In this document: positions 22,301 to 31,965 of the stretch, one piece after another
How the letters are laid out: each line of letters starts with the position of its first letter
Position numbering within the stretch: the stretch's first letter is position 1
Assembly: GCF_905147365.1 (NCBI RefSeq)
Contig: NC_056412.1
Coordinates: forward strand, 18,654,001 to 18,718,000
Origin: Aricia agestis
Lineage: Eukaryota; Arthropoda; Insecta; Lepidoptera; Lycaenidae
Direction of reading: 5' to 3'
Length of the DNA stretch: 64,000 nt
Notes under the pieces: model-generated
What the model saw: the letters and a program-made list of their open reading frames with translations, nothing else
Databases searched by the model: none
Told to the model about the DNA's origin: nothing
Position numbers and translations under genes: made by a program

Positions 22301-24048
22301 TAGGTACCTCAAAGGAAGATATTCCGACCGAGCGAGATAGCATGAGAGCATGAGAGCATAAGCACTCGCATGCAAGTCAGGCCGTGGCGCTAATTGTGGG
22401 TACCGCTGCAACATAAAATGACATATTATAGACCTCCTTTTATGGTTCCATATTTCTTAACCAACGCTCACACCGTTTCCAGGTGGGCCGATTTCTTGCT
22501 CGCGATAGATTAGACATAACATACAAGGTGTAACAAAACTAAGGGATAATATTTTAGAGTGTGTATGTGTTCTTTGTAGAGTGTTTACTGTGAAAGTAGC
22601 ACCTAGTTTTGTTACACCCTGTAGATTTTCCCCTAGATGTTCCATCATCCATGTTCCTAAACCGACTTTTGTATATTCCAGGTGGGCCGTACGCGGCATT
22701 CGCGGGTAGGGACGCGACGAGGGGCCTGGCGACGGGCGAGGTGGCGGGCTCGGAGAAGGAGTACGATGACGTCAGCGACCTGACGGCTGACGAGCTCGCC
22801 GGGACCAAGGAGTGGGAGGACCAGTTCAGAGGTAAATGTAGTAGAATTATACATACATCTTGTGGAATTATAGTGCGACAATCTTATGGTGCCTTCTCAC
22901 GGCGCGTATTATCGCAAGCCGCGCCGCGCCCGCTCGAGCCACGCGTCGTGAGAAGGGGTGGCTCGTGCTCGCCTGTGGCTCGTGGTCGCTCGTAATAGCT
23001 GGCTCGGCGCGGCGCGGCTTGTGATATCACACGACGTGAGAAGCCAGCTTTACAAGAATCTAATGGCACTTGGATGACAGTGTAACGCACGTCGCGTCGG
23101 TAGCATTAGGGTCAATTCAGACCGCAACGCAACGCGTAGATGCATTTCAGATTTCTAAATTTGTATGGATTCGACAGATTTGCAAGACGTCTCACCTCAC
23201 GCAATTGAAATCTGTAAATTCAGTACAAATTTAGAAATGCAACTCAATTCAGACCGCAACGCGACGCGTAGATGATGAATTTGTATGGATATGGAAATAT
23301 GTCAATTTAATTGAATTTTGTCAAATCCATACAAATTTAGAAATGCATCTACGCGTCGCGTTGTCGTCTGAATTTAATCTTAGTAGTTTCTCGAGATTTC
23401 CTTCACATTTCCTCGACTCTATTTCAAACCTCCAAAATTATGTTATTTGTTCAACAGAACGTCTTAATTTTGTGAAGTATGAGGTTGAGTCGAGTGAGGT
23501 AGAGTTAATAGTAGAGTGGTTGACAGGAGTGGTCACACAATTCTCCCGTCATTCTTGACCAAACTGACATGATGGCTAAGCCAGACAACCGCACACCGCA
23601 CTCTATAATTATCATTATATTGTGTACCTACAACATTCCTGCCAAATTCTGAAAAGTACTAGTAGTTCATGGAATTGGTACATTTTGGTTTGCATCAAAT
23701 GGGGTAGTTCTGATTTTTTTATATGTTGTATGTTGTATAGCATAGGTGACTTATAAATACTTACTTCATAATATAACTCTACCATGCATGAAAGATAATT
23801 TCTGAATGTTAATTCAGCTTTATTTATTTTGCATATTTTCTTTTAAGAAAAAAATGAGAGTTAAAATTTTACTTAGTTATCAGATTTTTTAAAATTTGTT
23901 TTTCTTGCAAATAACAATTTTCAATACATTTTTTTATATTAATCTTTCAGAAAAATACGACATCGTTGGCAAGCTGCTGAAGCCCGGTGAGACGCCGACT
24001 GATTACAGCAAAGAAGACGCCAAAGCAGAAGAAAAGAAGGAGCTATAG
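12427..24048 (+). CDS. PGRMC1: PGRMC / membrane steroid binding protein (cytochrome b5-like haem protein), three exons
   Basis: Exons 12427-12703, 22682-22831 and 23951-24048 join in frame (all GT-AG, both introns phase 1) to 174 codons plus stop. The protein is an N-terminally anchored ER/membrane haem protein of the membrane-associated progesterone receptor family, which supports cytochrome P450s and sterol metabolism. Visible are a membrane segment at residues 15-31, a proline run at 43-47 and a cytochrome b5-like domain from about 54 to 152. Y90 in the motif RFYGPGGPYAAFAGRDATRG lies where vertebrate PGRMC1 has its haem-ligand tyrosine. The b5 domain lacks the two histidines of true cytochrome b5, as expected for this family. 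The C-terminus is charged and ends KKEL, a KKXX-type ER-retrieval signal on a cytosolic tail. ATG 12427 is chosen because no earlier in-frame ATG exists and the membrane segment follows at once. Length fits the family (about 170-220 aa). The identification is secure; the physiological ligand is not shown by sequence. Confidence 0.95.
12704..13330 (+). other. PGRMC intron 1, first part
   Basis: AT-rich, no recognisable element before the TA tract at 13336. The whole intron (12704-22681) is about 10 kb and holds most of the repeats listed between those coordinates. Confidence 0.8.
13336..13402. repeat. (TA)n microsatellite
   Basis: An almost pure TA tract of about 67 bp in PGRMC intron 1, ending directly at the CTAG end of the next Helitron-like element. 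A short second TA tract lies at the element's other end (about 14050-14078). Confidence 0.95.
13403..14062 (-). mobile_element. Helitron-like element flanked by TA tracts
   Basis: On the minus strand it ends 'tttacgcgggcgaagccgcg' then gggacatCTAG at 13403-13407, matching other copies. The internal 29-bp 'aataatcggacagagtaac' segment is directly repeated at about 13619 and 13662. The internal sequence 'ccgttcagccgttctcgag' follows the common Helitron pattern. No ORF. Confidence 0.5.
14486..14523 (-). mobile_element. Fragment of GC-rich retroposon / LINE tail
   Basis: Only the T-run and 'aatgaaataagtgggcaaacgagcaaacc', the extreme 3' end of the retroposon tail, are left. An extremely 5'-truncated insertion is the simplest reading. 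Confidence 0.6.
14524..17201. other. Intron sequence with a few degraded repeats
   Basis: A 75-bp fragment of the GGCCGCATACACACG MITE is at 14863-14935, and a degraded Helitron-like segment at about 15470-15560 ('aaaatcggttcaatggtttagg'). Otherwise AT-rich sequence with no supported gene. The 66-codon frame at 16399 shows no domain. Confidence 0.6.
17202..17454. mobile_element. MITE with about 50-bp TIR
   Basis: AGCACAGAATATACTGATAG starts the left arm and its complement ends the right arm at 17454; pairing extends through 'tacaagtccttaggcc' and 'gttcaaaccaaactg' to about 17255. A 132-codon open frame runs straight through both arms and is therefore rejected as a gene. Confidence 0.8.
18062..18235 (-). 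repeat. GGGTTCC repeat, part 1 (interrupted)
   Basis: Reverse-orientation copy starting 'aatcggccaagtgcgggttggactcgcg...gaagggttccgt'. It is broken by the retroposon at 18236 and resumes at about 18600-18750 ('aaaatttcagaagtctagc...gttcttgagttacagcctgg'). Confidence 0.6.
18236..18554 (-). mobile_element. GC-rich non-autonomous retroposon, copy b
   Basis: Full-length minus-strand copy: T-run 18236-18248, LINE-type tail, GGGAA-rich middle, GC-rich head ending at ACGT 18551-18554. Inserted into a GGGTTCC repeat in PGRMC intron 1. Confidence 0.85.
19188..19405 (-). mobile_element. Helitron-like element
   Basis: GCTAGATGATTCCCGCAACT at the left is the complement of the CTAG end; the right end tttataacattagtatagat is the complement of the start. 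A (GACA)n tract lies at 19344-19372. No ORF. 18751-19187 and 19406-20400 show nothing recognisable. Confidence 0.55.
20405..20600 (+). repeat. GGGTTCC repeat, diverged copy
   Basis: 'aggttctgtttcccaaagg...gactaagacatcgctgtctgtc...tatctcaagaactgtg...gccgttgtaataaccaatac' follows the order of the full copy at 61822. Confidence 0.55.
20608..21085. repeat. GCCGACTTCAAAAAAGGAGG-type repeat with microsatellite
   Basis: 'gccgacttcaaaaaaaggagg' starts a dispersed-repeat-like segment with ATGT repeats (20725-20790) and an (ACGT)n tract at 20939-20972. The TIR or LINE class cannot be told. No supported coding sequence. 21090-21850 shows nothing recognisable. Confidence 0.4.
21850..22030. repeat. Dispersed repeat (CCGACCGAGYGAGATAGCAT)
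   Basis: The segment 'ttccgaccgagtgagatagcatg...aggccgaagcc...gacgtcattttagacgtt...aacttcgatagc' recurs at 22310-22450 and 43640-43790. No ends could be fixed and no ORF is present. Confidence 0.5.
22068..22288 (-). mobile_element. Helitron-like element
   Basis: 'atgcccgcaactccgttgcgcc' at the left and tttataatattagtatgga at the right are the complemented ends; a (GACA)n tract lies at 22227-22246. It sits inside the dispersed repeat of 21850-22450. Confidence 0.5.
22525..22620. mobile_element. Short MITE, GTGTAACAAAACTA ends
   Basis: GGTGTAACAAAACTA and TAGTTTTGTTACACC flank about 65 bp. It is related to the larger element at 10557-11054 and ends 62 bp before PGRMC exon 2. Confidence 0.65.
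22682..22831 (+). CDS. PGRMC1: PGRMC exon 2
   Basis: Codes codon 93 to the first base of codon 143: the GGPYAAFAGRDATRGLATGE haem-pocket region and the YDDVSDLTADEL helix. Acceptor AG at 22680-22681, donor G/GTAAAT at 22832. The exon is GC-rich compared with the flanks. Confidence 0.95.
22890..23048. mobile_element. GC-rich MITE, CTTCTCACG ends
   Basis: CTTCTCACGGCGCG and its near-complement ending CGTGAGAAG flank a GC-rich interior with AAGCCGCGCCGCGCC and its complement. It lies in the 1.1-kb intron 2 of PGRMC; the open frames across it are not genes. Confidence 0.65.
23107..23376. mobile_element. Doubled AATTCAGACC MITE
   Basis: Three occurrences of TTCAGACCGCAACGC-type ends and the paired segment ACAAATTTAGAAATGCA show two copies, nested or in tandem, of the family also at 8566-8688. 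Inside PGRMC intron 2. Confidence 0.6.
23951..24048 (+). CDS. PGRMC1: PGRMC exon 3
   Basis: Codes residues 143-174 (EKYDIVGKLLKPGE..., then a charged tail ending KKEL) and TAG at 24046-24048. Acceptor TTTCAG ends at 23950. The transposon at 24080 starts 31 bp after the stop. Confidence 0.95.
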
Positions 24049-24079
24049 ACTATTTATTATTGCGTGTTGGGTTATTAGA

Positions 24080-26592
24080 CCAGGGTAGAAGCCTTTAAAA
24101 ATAATGAAATGTGAAAAAAAATTATAATAGAATGAAACCCATTAGAAAAGGAGGGAAATATGATAAAAATGAAAGGAAAAATAATTTACGGGCGATCTGA
24201 GGTTGGGAAGGGGATGGGGGTGAGTTTTTAAGGGTAAAAAACGGATTTTCTCGATTTCCGGCAAAACTAAAAGTCCTATCGAAAAAAGTCAAATGGAAAA
24301 GTTGTAGATAATAAAAAGATCTAAAACTTTTGTATTTACACTTTTTTCACATAACCTCAAAATTTATGTGAAAAATTCAAAAAACCAAGTTTTTGGTTTT
24401 TTATTTTTATCTTTTACAAAAAAAATTTTTTTTTACGAAATTTTGTGAAAACTTACCTTTTTATGTCCCAAATACGCTGTAATTTATTTAATTAAAAATA
24501 TTTATTTTTTCACCTTATTTTGAATTAATATCGAAAAAACACCCTAATTTTCAATCGAAAATTCACCCGTCAAAATATCAGCTTTTTTCAAAAAGTTGGT
24601 GTGGTTTCTGTTCTTTGAAATCTCTACTTTCCGATAGTGAAAAAAAAAATATATGTTACTATGGTAAATCTTCTCAGAAAACGCAAAAATTAAAAAAAAA
24701 CTAGAATTTGAAAAATTTTTTTTAAGTATTATAAATAATTTTGAGCTATTTATTAAAATTTAGACTTTAATTACTCGAAAAACGTTAGATAACATGTGAC
24801 GTTGATAACAAAAAATTGCAAATAAAAATATACTTCTATAATTAACAAACAAATAAGTTAATTAAATTAATATTTAATAAGACATCTACAATATTTGGAG
24901 AAAGTTGTCTAATTTTCTTTAAATTATATGCGTAGATGCTTATTTATAACTATTTTGAGATAAATTATATATATACCTGAGTAGATATACCTGAGTGACC
25001 TACGAAAAATTGTAGCCCATCAAAAGGTATTTCGTGGAGAAGTGGGGAAGGGGCTAGGCGGGTCTGGGTCTTACTACATACATACCTACTATTATATACT
25101 ATATATTTCGTAGCAGCTGTTACATTAAATGATATTTTAGTACAAGATAAAAAAATAATTATCTCCTTAATTTTGCACAAACAAATTTAGTTAATCCCAT
25201 GAAAAAATATATATTTCAAAATCTATAAAAAATATATTTAAAATCTATAAAAAATATATAAAATATATATCGTAAATATATTTCTAATAAAACAAACTTT
25301 TGGCCGATTTTCAAATATATTTTATACTTTTTTATAGATTTATAATATATTATTTATACATTTTGACATTGATTTCTTTAATTCTTTTTTTTATGGGAGT
25401 TTATTCACGATTAAATAGTGAAGACATTATTAATTCGATTTTGTCTTTTCAGATTATCAGTATGGATGAATCTGTTTGTATCATTTGCAATAAGGCAGAT
25501 GATAAGCAAGTGTATGCAATAAAAAAAGCAGCTTTGAATCGTTTAGTGGTATCCAGCAAAAAAAGAATCGACAATAAATACAAAAAATTTGAGACTTTGA
25601 CATCAGCTTTTATTCATCGAAGTTGTCAAAGTCAATATAATGACGAGACCGCAATAGCTACATTTTGTAGTTCAAGACAAAAAAAAAGCAAAGGAAGGAA
25701 AAGAAGTAATTAAAGATGCTCTTAGATTTAATTTTGAATCTCATTGCTTTATCTGCGGTGGATTTTTCGGTAATAAATCAAAAGAAAAAATTTCATGTGT
25801 TCAAAGCAGCGATACAAGAAATAATGTATTATAGTATATTAAAAAACAGAACACATTAAATGATTTTGATAAATGTAATTAGAATTAAATAAATCAACTT
25901 TTTAATTGAAACAAATTGCAGCAATCACATTTTTTAGATGAAATTATTTATAATAATTAAAAAAAATTTTTCGAATTCAAGTCTTTTTTGAATTTTTGCA
26001 TTTTCTGAGAAGATTTACCATAGTAACATATATTTTTTTTTTACCATCGGAAAGTAGAGATTCCAACGAACAGAAACCACACCGACTTTTTGAAAAAAGC
26101 TGATATTTTGACGGGTGAATTTTCGATTGAAAATTAGGGTGTTTTTTCGATATTAATTCAAAATAAGGTGAAAAAATAAATATTTTTAATTAAATAAATT
26201 ACAGCGTATTTGGGACATAAAAAGGTAAGTTTTCACAAAATTTCGTTAAAAAAAAAAAATTTTTGGAAAAGATAAAAATAAAAAACCAAAAACTTGGTTT
26301 TTTGAATTTTTCACATAAATTTTGAGGTTATGTGAAAAAAGTGTAAATACAAAAGTTTTAGATCTTTTTATTATCTACAACTTTTCCATTTGACTTTTTT
26401 CGATAGGACTTTTAGTTTTGCCGGAAATCGAGAAAAACCGTTTTTTACCCTTAAAAACTCACCCCCATCCCCTTCCCAACCTCAGATCGCCCGTAAATTA
26501 TTTTTCCTTTCATTTTTATCATATTTCCCTCCTTTTCTAATGGGTTTCATCCTATTATGATTTTTTTTGGTTTTAAAAATTATCGACCCTGG
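24080..26592. mobile_element. 2.5-kb transposon with about 650-bp inverted repeats
   Basis: 24080-24742 and 25941-26592 are inverted repeats that match closely over their whole length, starting CCAGGGT and ending ACCCTGG. The spacer (24743-25940) is AT-rich and holds one short zinc-ribbon ORF with a frameshift. A DNA transposon with very long TIRs is the simplest reading; superfamily and target duplication could not be fixed. It sits between the PGRMC stop codon and the nearest strong polyadenylation signal. There are few differences between arms (for example cgg/ccg-type single changes and small gaps), which suggests a fairly young or gene-converted insertion. Confidence 0.8.
25462..25841 (+). 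pseudogene. Transposon zinc-ribbon ORF, frameshifted
   Basis: From ATG 25462 the frame reads an N-terminal VCIICNKADD motif, an R-x-D segment and an HRSCQSQYND motif, then stops at 25711-25713. One base after a run of nine A (about 25679-25687) the +1 frame continues with FNFESHCFICGG and ends at 25841. Taken together, CxxC, HxxC and CxxCG pairs in this order are a layout I know from uncharacterised proteins associated with animal transposons; no transposase catalytic core is present. Either the ORF is a decayed remnant or the A-run is miscalled by one base. It lies between the two long arms. No function beyond probable zinc binding is claimed. Confidence 0.5.
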
Positions 26593-26618
26593 ACTATATG
26601 TTATGTTTGGAATGGTAA

Positions 26619-26624
26619 AATAAA
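26619..26624 (+). terminator. PGRMC1: Probable PGRMC polyadenylation signal (AATAAA)
   Basis: AATAAA lies 27 bp after the right end of the transposon and is the first canonical signal outside it. If it was the original signal, the pre-insertion 3' UTR was only about 65 bp to this point. Weaker AATAAT-type signals inside the left arm (about 24100) could be used instead. Confidence 0.45.
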
Positions 26625-26723
26625 CTTTTATAGTTACTTATTTGTTATTTTCCATTCATAAAACTAACGAATTTTTTTTCGCAATTTAAAAAGATGATCT
26701 TAACACTGATATTAATTTTTATA

Positions 26724-27041
26724 TTATATAAAATTCTCGTGTCACAATGTTAGTCACCGTACTCCTCCGAAACGGCTTTACTGATTTTTACCAAATTTTA
26801 TATGCATATTCAGTAGGTCTGAGAATCGGCTACTGGCTACTTTTTATATTAATAATTGCATTTGTTGAACAAATAATAGTAAATTATTTCAACTTGAGAC
26901 TGACGGCGACCATAATTGTTTGTGCGACGAGATAGTGATGGAAGTTGCCATGGTGCCGTGCTTATTTTGTCACTTCAATAAAATATTATGGGCGAAATAC
27001 TTTATATGGCAAAACAACGTTTGCCGGGACAGCTAGTAATA
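26724..27041 (+). mobile_element. Helitron-like element, second subfamily
   Basis: Starts 'tatataaaattctcgtgtca' and ends 'aacaacgtttgccgggacagCTAG' (CTAG 27037-27040). Copies or pieces of this subfamily are at 28345-28370, 34752-34945 and 36159-36345. No ORF. Confidence 0.55.
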
Positions 27042-29088
27042 TATAATAATATAATTCCTTGTTTTTCCCGTGTGGTCGTCATATAAAAGAATATTATCAG
27101 CAATACCTAAGTCTTTAAGGCTGGCCGCATACACACGTAATCTGTATTCGATTTCCTAATGAGGAATTTTGATTTGGACATTCCACATGGTACGTTCAAT
27201 CATCACAAAGTCATCTAAAGTATAATATTTTTCGACCACGAACGTGGAACTAATTTTGCATAGCAATTGGCAATCAATGTTCAATTGATTCCTGTGGACC
27301 AAATATATGAGTTTACAACCAATTTACAATGAAATTTAATCTGTATTCAGCAAGGTGGAACTTCACACTGAAAATTAGTCACAAATGAATTATTTCATTA
27401 GCGATGATGTAATTTCACAAAATTAGTAAGTACCGTATATATTTATATAATTAATTGTAGTTATTTATAAATTGCCTAAGGCGGCCCCCTAGATGATCAA
27501 AAATTTTATAGCCCAATATTACGAATTAATCAATATTATTGACGGTTTAGGGTAATTTTGAACACTGTGCAAAGGTTAGAGTGTGAAGCGGTAACATAGA
27601 GAAACACTCACAATTTTAGTGTTCAATTGGTATTTTAATACTAAAATAAAACGTATTTTATTCCCATTGAATACACTATTATAATAACCAGTTACCACGA
27701 TCGCAGCTTCTTTTCGTACTATAATCAAAAAATTTCTCAATATATTTTTAAATGATTTAATCATTATTAATAAAAAAAAAACTAGACTCGTATAGAGTAC
27801 AAACTAAATGCATTTCCTTTGCTCACCACCAAGCTGACCGCCATAGAACTAGTGCATAGGATATTAACAGTGTTCCTGACGTGAAATGCAGCAGAGGACA
27901 AGAGCTAGGCAATTTCCTAGCGATTTCCTCGTTGGGATGCGCTAAAAGGGACTTATCGCTGAAAGGAACTCTATTTTATGCTTCATTTCATGTCGAAATC
28001 ATTATAAGCTAAAAGCTGATTCACAAAGGCGTCAAACAGAACAGCTTGGCCATTGTGAGCGCTTTTAATAAAGCAAATAGTTTTTTTTACTGCAGCTTTA
28101 ATCGAATCCCGCGCGGCGTATCTATATTTTAATCTTTGATCCATTGTATTTTTTACATGATATTATTTTTAAATAAGGTTATTTAATATTAGATATGCAC
28201 GTTACTTTTGAAATGAATCTTACTCATAAAATATACTGAAGTGTATAAATACAGACGTTATAATATAATTTAGTTACAAGACGTTCAATTATTGTCTATA
28301 CATTAGAATTTAGATAATACCACAACGTTTATATTATTATGGCTAAACAACGTTTGCCGAGTAAGCTAGTATTAAGTTACGTAGTGTACTGCCATCGTAA
28401 GAAAAATGGCCGCTAAGTGATATTCGCGTATTTCCAGGTTTCGGGTACCACTGGACTAAGCAAAACGAGACGTTTATAATAGTAGAATTATCTAAATCTA
28501 AACAATCATCCAAATTACATTAACGTACACGTACATCTGTTGTTTTACAGTTTATTTGATACGTTATTCTATTTTATATTACGCTATATTACTTTAACTT
28601 TATTTGACTCTCGTATTTTAATTACAAATTGTACTCATTTCGCTCACCTTGAAAACAAAACGTAGTGACTTACTTTAACTCTAAATGACTACGAACGCTG
28701 TATTCTTAAATGTAATGTGACTTTATACAATTGCTTTGAAAATATTCGCGTACAGAAGTTTTTAAACTCACTTTACTAATAAAGAAGCTTTTTTAAACTC
28801 ACTTTATTTATAAAGAAGTTACACAACGAATAAACTAGACAATATTTTGTCTTTGTCTCTATCTAGCAACTTTTAGAAAATTGCTTTGTTTTCATTAATG
28901 CATAAATATTTCATTATTTGCTATTTACGAAAAATCTTCGGTGAATCGTAGAAAAATGCATCTATTCTAATCTACCGAGCAAGTCGCAGAATTCGAACTT
29001 TAGAAAAATCTGTCTATTGGTCCTTCACAATTTTACACACAGCAACGCGTTTAGCCAGGATCAACAGTGGTAACTTACCATTTATAAG
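27042..29088. other. Intergenic AT-rich sequence
   Basis: Contains a MITE end fragment (27119-27160), a Helitron 3' fragment (28345-28370, ...cgtttgccgagtaagctag) and a partial direct repeat of 'aaactcactttatttataaagaag' (28768-28812). No supported gene. Confidence 0.6.
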
Positions 29089-29419
29089 TGGGAGAGCCAT
29101 GCTTCGGCACGAATGGGCCGGCTCGACCGGATAAATACCACGTTCTCACAGAAAACCGGCGTGAAATAGCGCTTGCGCTGTGTTTCGCCGAGTGAGTGAG
29201 TTTACCGGAGGCCCAATCCCCTACCCTATTCCCTTCCCTACCCTCCCCTATTCCCTTCCCTTCCCATCCTTACCTTCCCCTATTACCCTGTTCCCTCTTA
29301 AAAGGCCGGCAACGCACTTGCAGCTCTTCTGATGCTGCGAGTGTCCATGGGTGACGGAAGTTGCTTTCCATCAGGTGACCCGTTAGCTCGTTTGCCCCTT
29401 ATTTCATTAAAAAAAAAAA
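29089..29419 (+). mobile_element. GC-rich non-autonomous retroposon, copy c
   Basis: Full-length plus-strand copy: GTGGGAGAGCCATGCTTCGG head, CCCTA/TTCCC-rich middle, the LINE-type tail and an A10 run at 29410-29419. Minus-strand open frames across it are not genes. Confidence 0.85.
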
Positions 29420-30337
29420 CCCTTTGATATGATCTCAAGAGAGCCGAAAGACAAGCCAACAAGAAATTATCCAGAAGAAATAGTAGAAGATATTCCAAAG
29501 AGGAAGTTTGACCGACAAAGTATCGCAAATAACTCATAAGATACTCCCAGAGCGAAGCAATAATTCTCCATCCAAGTACTTGGACGTCGCTTGCCAACTG
29601 GACATGAGTGGATGAAGTCGATAACTAAACATTACTTTTATCCATCTTTTTGAACAAACCTTGTAAGCTACCTACTTCACCATCTGGCTATAAACATAGA
29701 GAAAATTTTCCTTAGTCTATGCTATAAGTAAAATTCCCATTTTTAATACGCTTATTTGCAACTAACACTTCACTTGTAAGTAAATAGTGTATGTGAGAAA
29801 ATTTTGGAATCTTAATTTGACCCACTTCCCGGTCTTCGACTAGGATGAAATTTTTCACACGCTCTGAGTTCAGATGACAATAAATGACTAGCTACGAAAG
29901 GTCATTAAATATTTAATATAGGGGCCTCCCCATGTTGGCGGACAGGCAGTTTGAAATTTACCCCTATGATATGGGTATGTAGGTATTGTAGGGTAAATGA
30001 AAGGGTTTGCTGTCAGGAATACGAAAAAAATAGTCGCGTGACCCATGTCCAACATGGCGGACATCCAAGATAGCGGATTGGCTTGGTGCGTGCTAAAAGC
30101 GTGTTTTTTAGTTTTTTAAACTTAATTATTATTATTTCATATCATTTTTCCGTCCTGAAGCCTCCATTTGTGCAAAAAACGAATACTTTCAGATTATTAG
30201 TTACCCACTTTATCCAATCACATCCTCAACTCATAATGAACTTATGCCTCCTAATAGGGAAGGTATAAATCTTGTAGCAACAATAACTTTGTTGTTCCAA
30301 CTTTGTTCGCAGGTGAAATGATTATAGATATGAATAT
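29420..30337. other. No recognisable feature
   Basis: Unique-looking AT-rich sequence. It includes 'ccatgttggcgg' and 'tccaacatggcggac' pieces near 29931 and 30047 that suggest an old inverted repeat, but the ends cannot be defined. Confidence 0.5.
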
Positions 30338-30338
30338 T

Positions 30339-30640
30339 GTAAGGGCGCGTTCATATTGAGCTGTAAGGTACCGACCGTGTAGACCTCGGTCTTTCAGCTA
30401 ATTTTTAACCACGGCTGTGAGTCTATGTGTGAACGCTTTTTTAATTATTATAATAGGGGTCTGCTGCTTACGCTATAATGTAAAGACTGAATAAATTATG
30501 GCTGGTATTATTCCAATCCAGTAGTCCAGCGCTGGATTGCGACTGGAATAATGTGAACGAATACTGTAATGCACTGGAAAGGTCTGAATTGTATTCCATG
30601 CATTTCACTGGGCGTTCACATTATTTAAATTATACGCCGT
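30339..30640. mobile_element. MITE of the ATCCAGCGCTGGAT family
   Basis: Contains ccagcgctggat, 'actggaataatgtgaacg' and 'cattccactgg'-type segments between 'gcgcgttcatat' and 'gggcgttcacattat'. Relatives are at 44521-44597, 52485-52530 and 54368-54497. Confidence 0.5.
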
Positions 30641-30758
30641 AATAATCCGTTTTTCATATTCTGATCTCAGATTCCATCACGATAACCGTATCTTCGGCCA
30701 TGTTGGCCCATAGTAGAACAATGCAAGCGACCACAAACATAAAGTCTACGACGATATA

Positions 30759-30965
30759 AGGTGGCCTTTACAATGAGGGACGAGGGTGTTTGGCCTTAGG
30801 GTCTATCGTGTCAAACTGCTATCATATGTCACGATATAGCTGTCATGTGTCACGTTAATAGACCCTAAGGCCATAGCGGTACCTGGTGGCAAATAGAATA
30901 TCAAACACCCTCATTGTACACATAGTAATATGAGTATCTATCAAGGCCCATGTAAAGGGGCCTTA
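30759..30965. mobile_element. MITE-like inverted repeat
   Basis: 'aaggtggcctttacaatgagg' pairs with the right end 'catgtaaaggggcctta', and inside GGCCTTAGGGTCTAT (30811-30825) pairs with ATAGACCCTAAGGCC. Total about 207 bp; no ORF. 30966-31965 shows a Helitron-like fragment at about 31130-31300 and nothing else. Confidence 0.5.
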
Positions 30966-31965
30966 AGAGTATAAGTGTAGCAGAACTAACAAACTTCACT
31001 CACGTTAAATGAAGTGTCTGAGTTAATTGAACAAACAGCGATTACTAAGTTGGGCCGTACGCTCAGTGTTCACTCCGGTTCAGCAAACACGACGCATCCT
31101 GCCCGTCCTCTGGAAAATGTATTGTGAACATATCCTTATTAATATTGAAAATGTGTATGTCAGTCATTGTTACATTGTTACATTTTCACGCTAAAACCGC
31201 TGAGCCGGTTTTGATATTTGGCATTCTGGCCTTCACAAACATACATCGAATGAAAGACACAAAATTGACACTTTCATATTCATAATATTAGGTATCTAGT
31301 ATTTTCGTATCGATTTTTTACAAAAAGGTAGGTTAGGTACTTACTACTAGCTAAAATGTCATAATATCAATTTAGGAATATAAATGTTTAATACAGCTTC
31401 CAATTTCAAATTGAAAATAGTGACAATACTTATATCAAAAGAGAGAGAATAAACAACAGTTATTTTTGTATGGACTCATTGATTTCGCTACCAGCCTCCC
31501 AAATTGAAACAGATGATTGTGTCGGTCAGATCGTCCACAATATCCGTGAGGAAAGTAGGTTTTGCGGTCAGGGCTGACAACTGTACAAAAATATTCTGTA
31601 TCTTTTAAAATTAAATTAAAAAATATTATTTTTTTTATAACAGAAAACGAAACAAATTATAAGTTGCTAGTTTGTCGCAGATAATGCTAAATAAAGGAGT
31701 AATAAATTCTTATTTTATTGTTTTTAAAAACTAGCGTGTGCCAGCCCTACAGTGACGTAAGCCAGCACATAACAAATGGCGCGTTGTGCCGCAAACTTTC
31801 CTCCTTCATCAGATTGAATCCTCGAAGACAGTTCGTGGCAAAAAATATCATGTTGTCATCCCGGTGATCCGTCTCGACACGTCCGCGACGCCAAATATTG
31901 CATTTCTTTCTCGTTTGTTTACTTCCTTCTACCTAAATAACTTCCTGTAGAATCTATATCTATAC

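Noticed and set aside
22609..22995. 128-codon open frame taken as one unspliced gene
   Set aside because: Only 22682-22831 is coding (PGRMC exon 2); the flanks are a MITE and intron.
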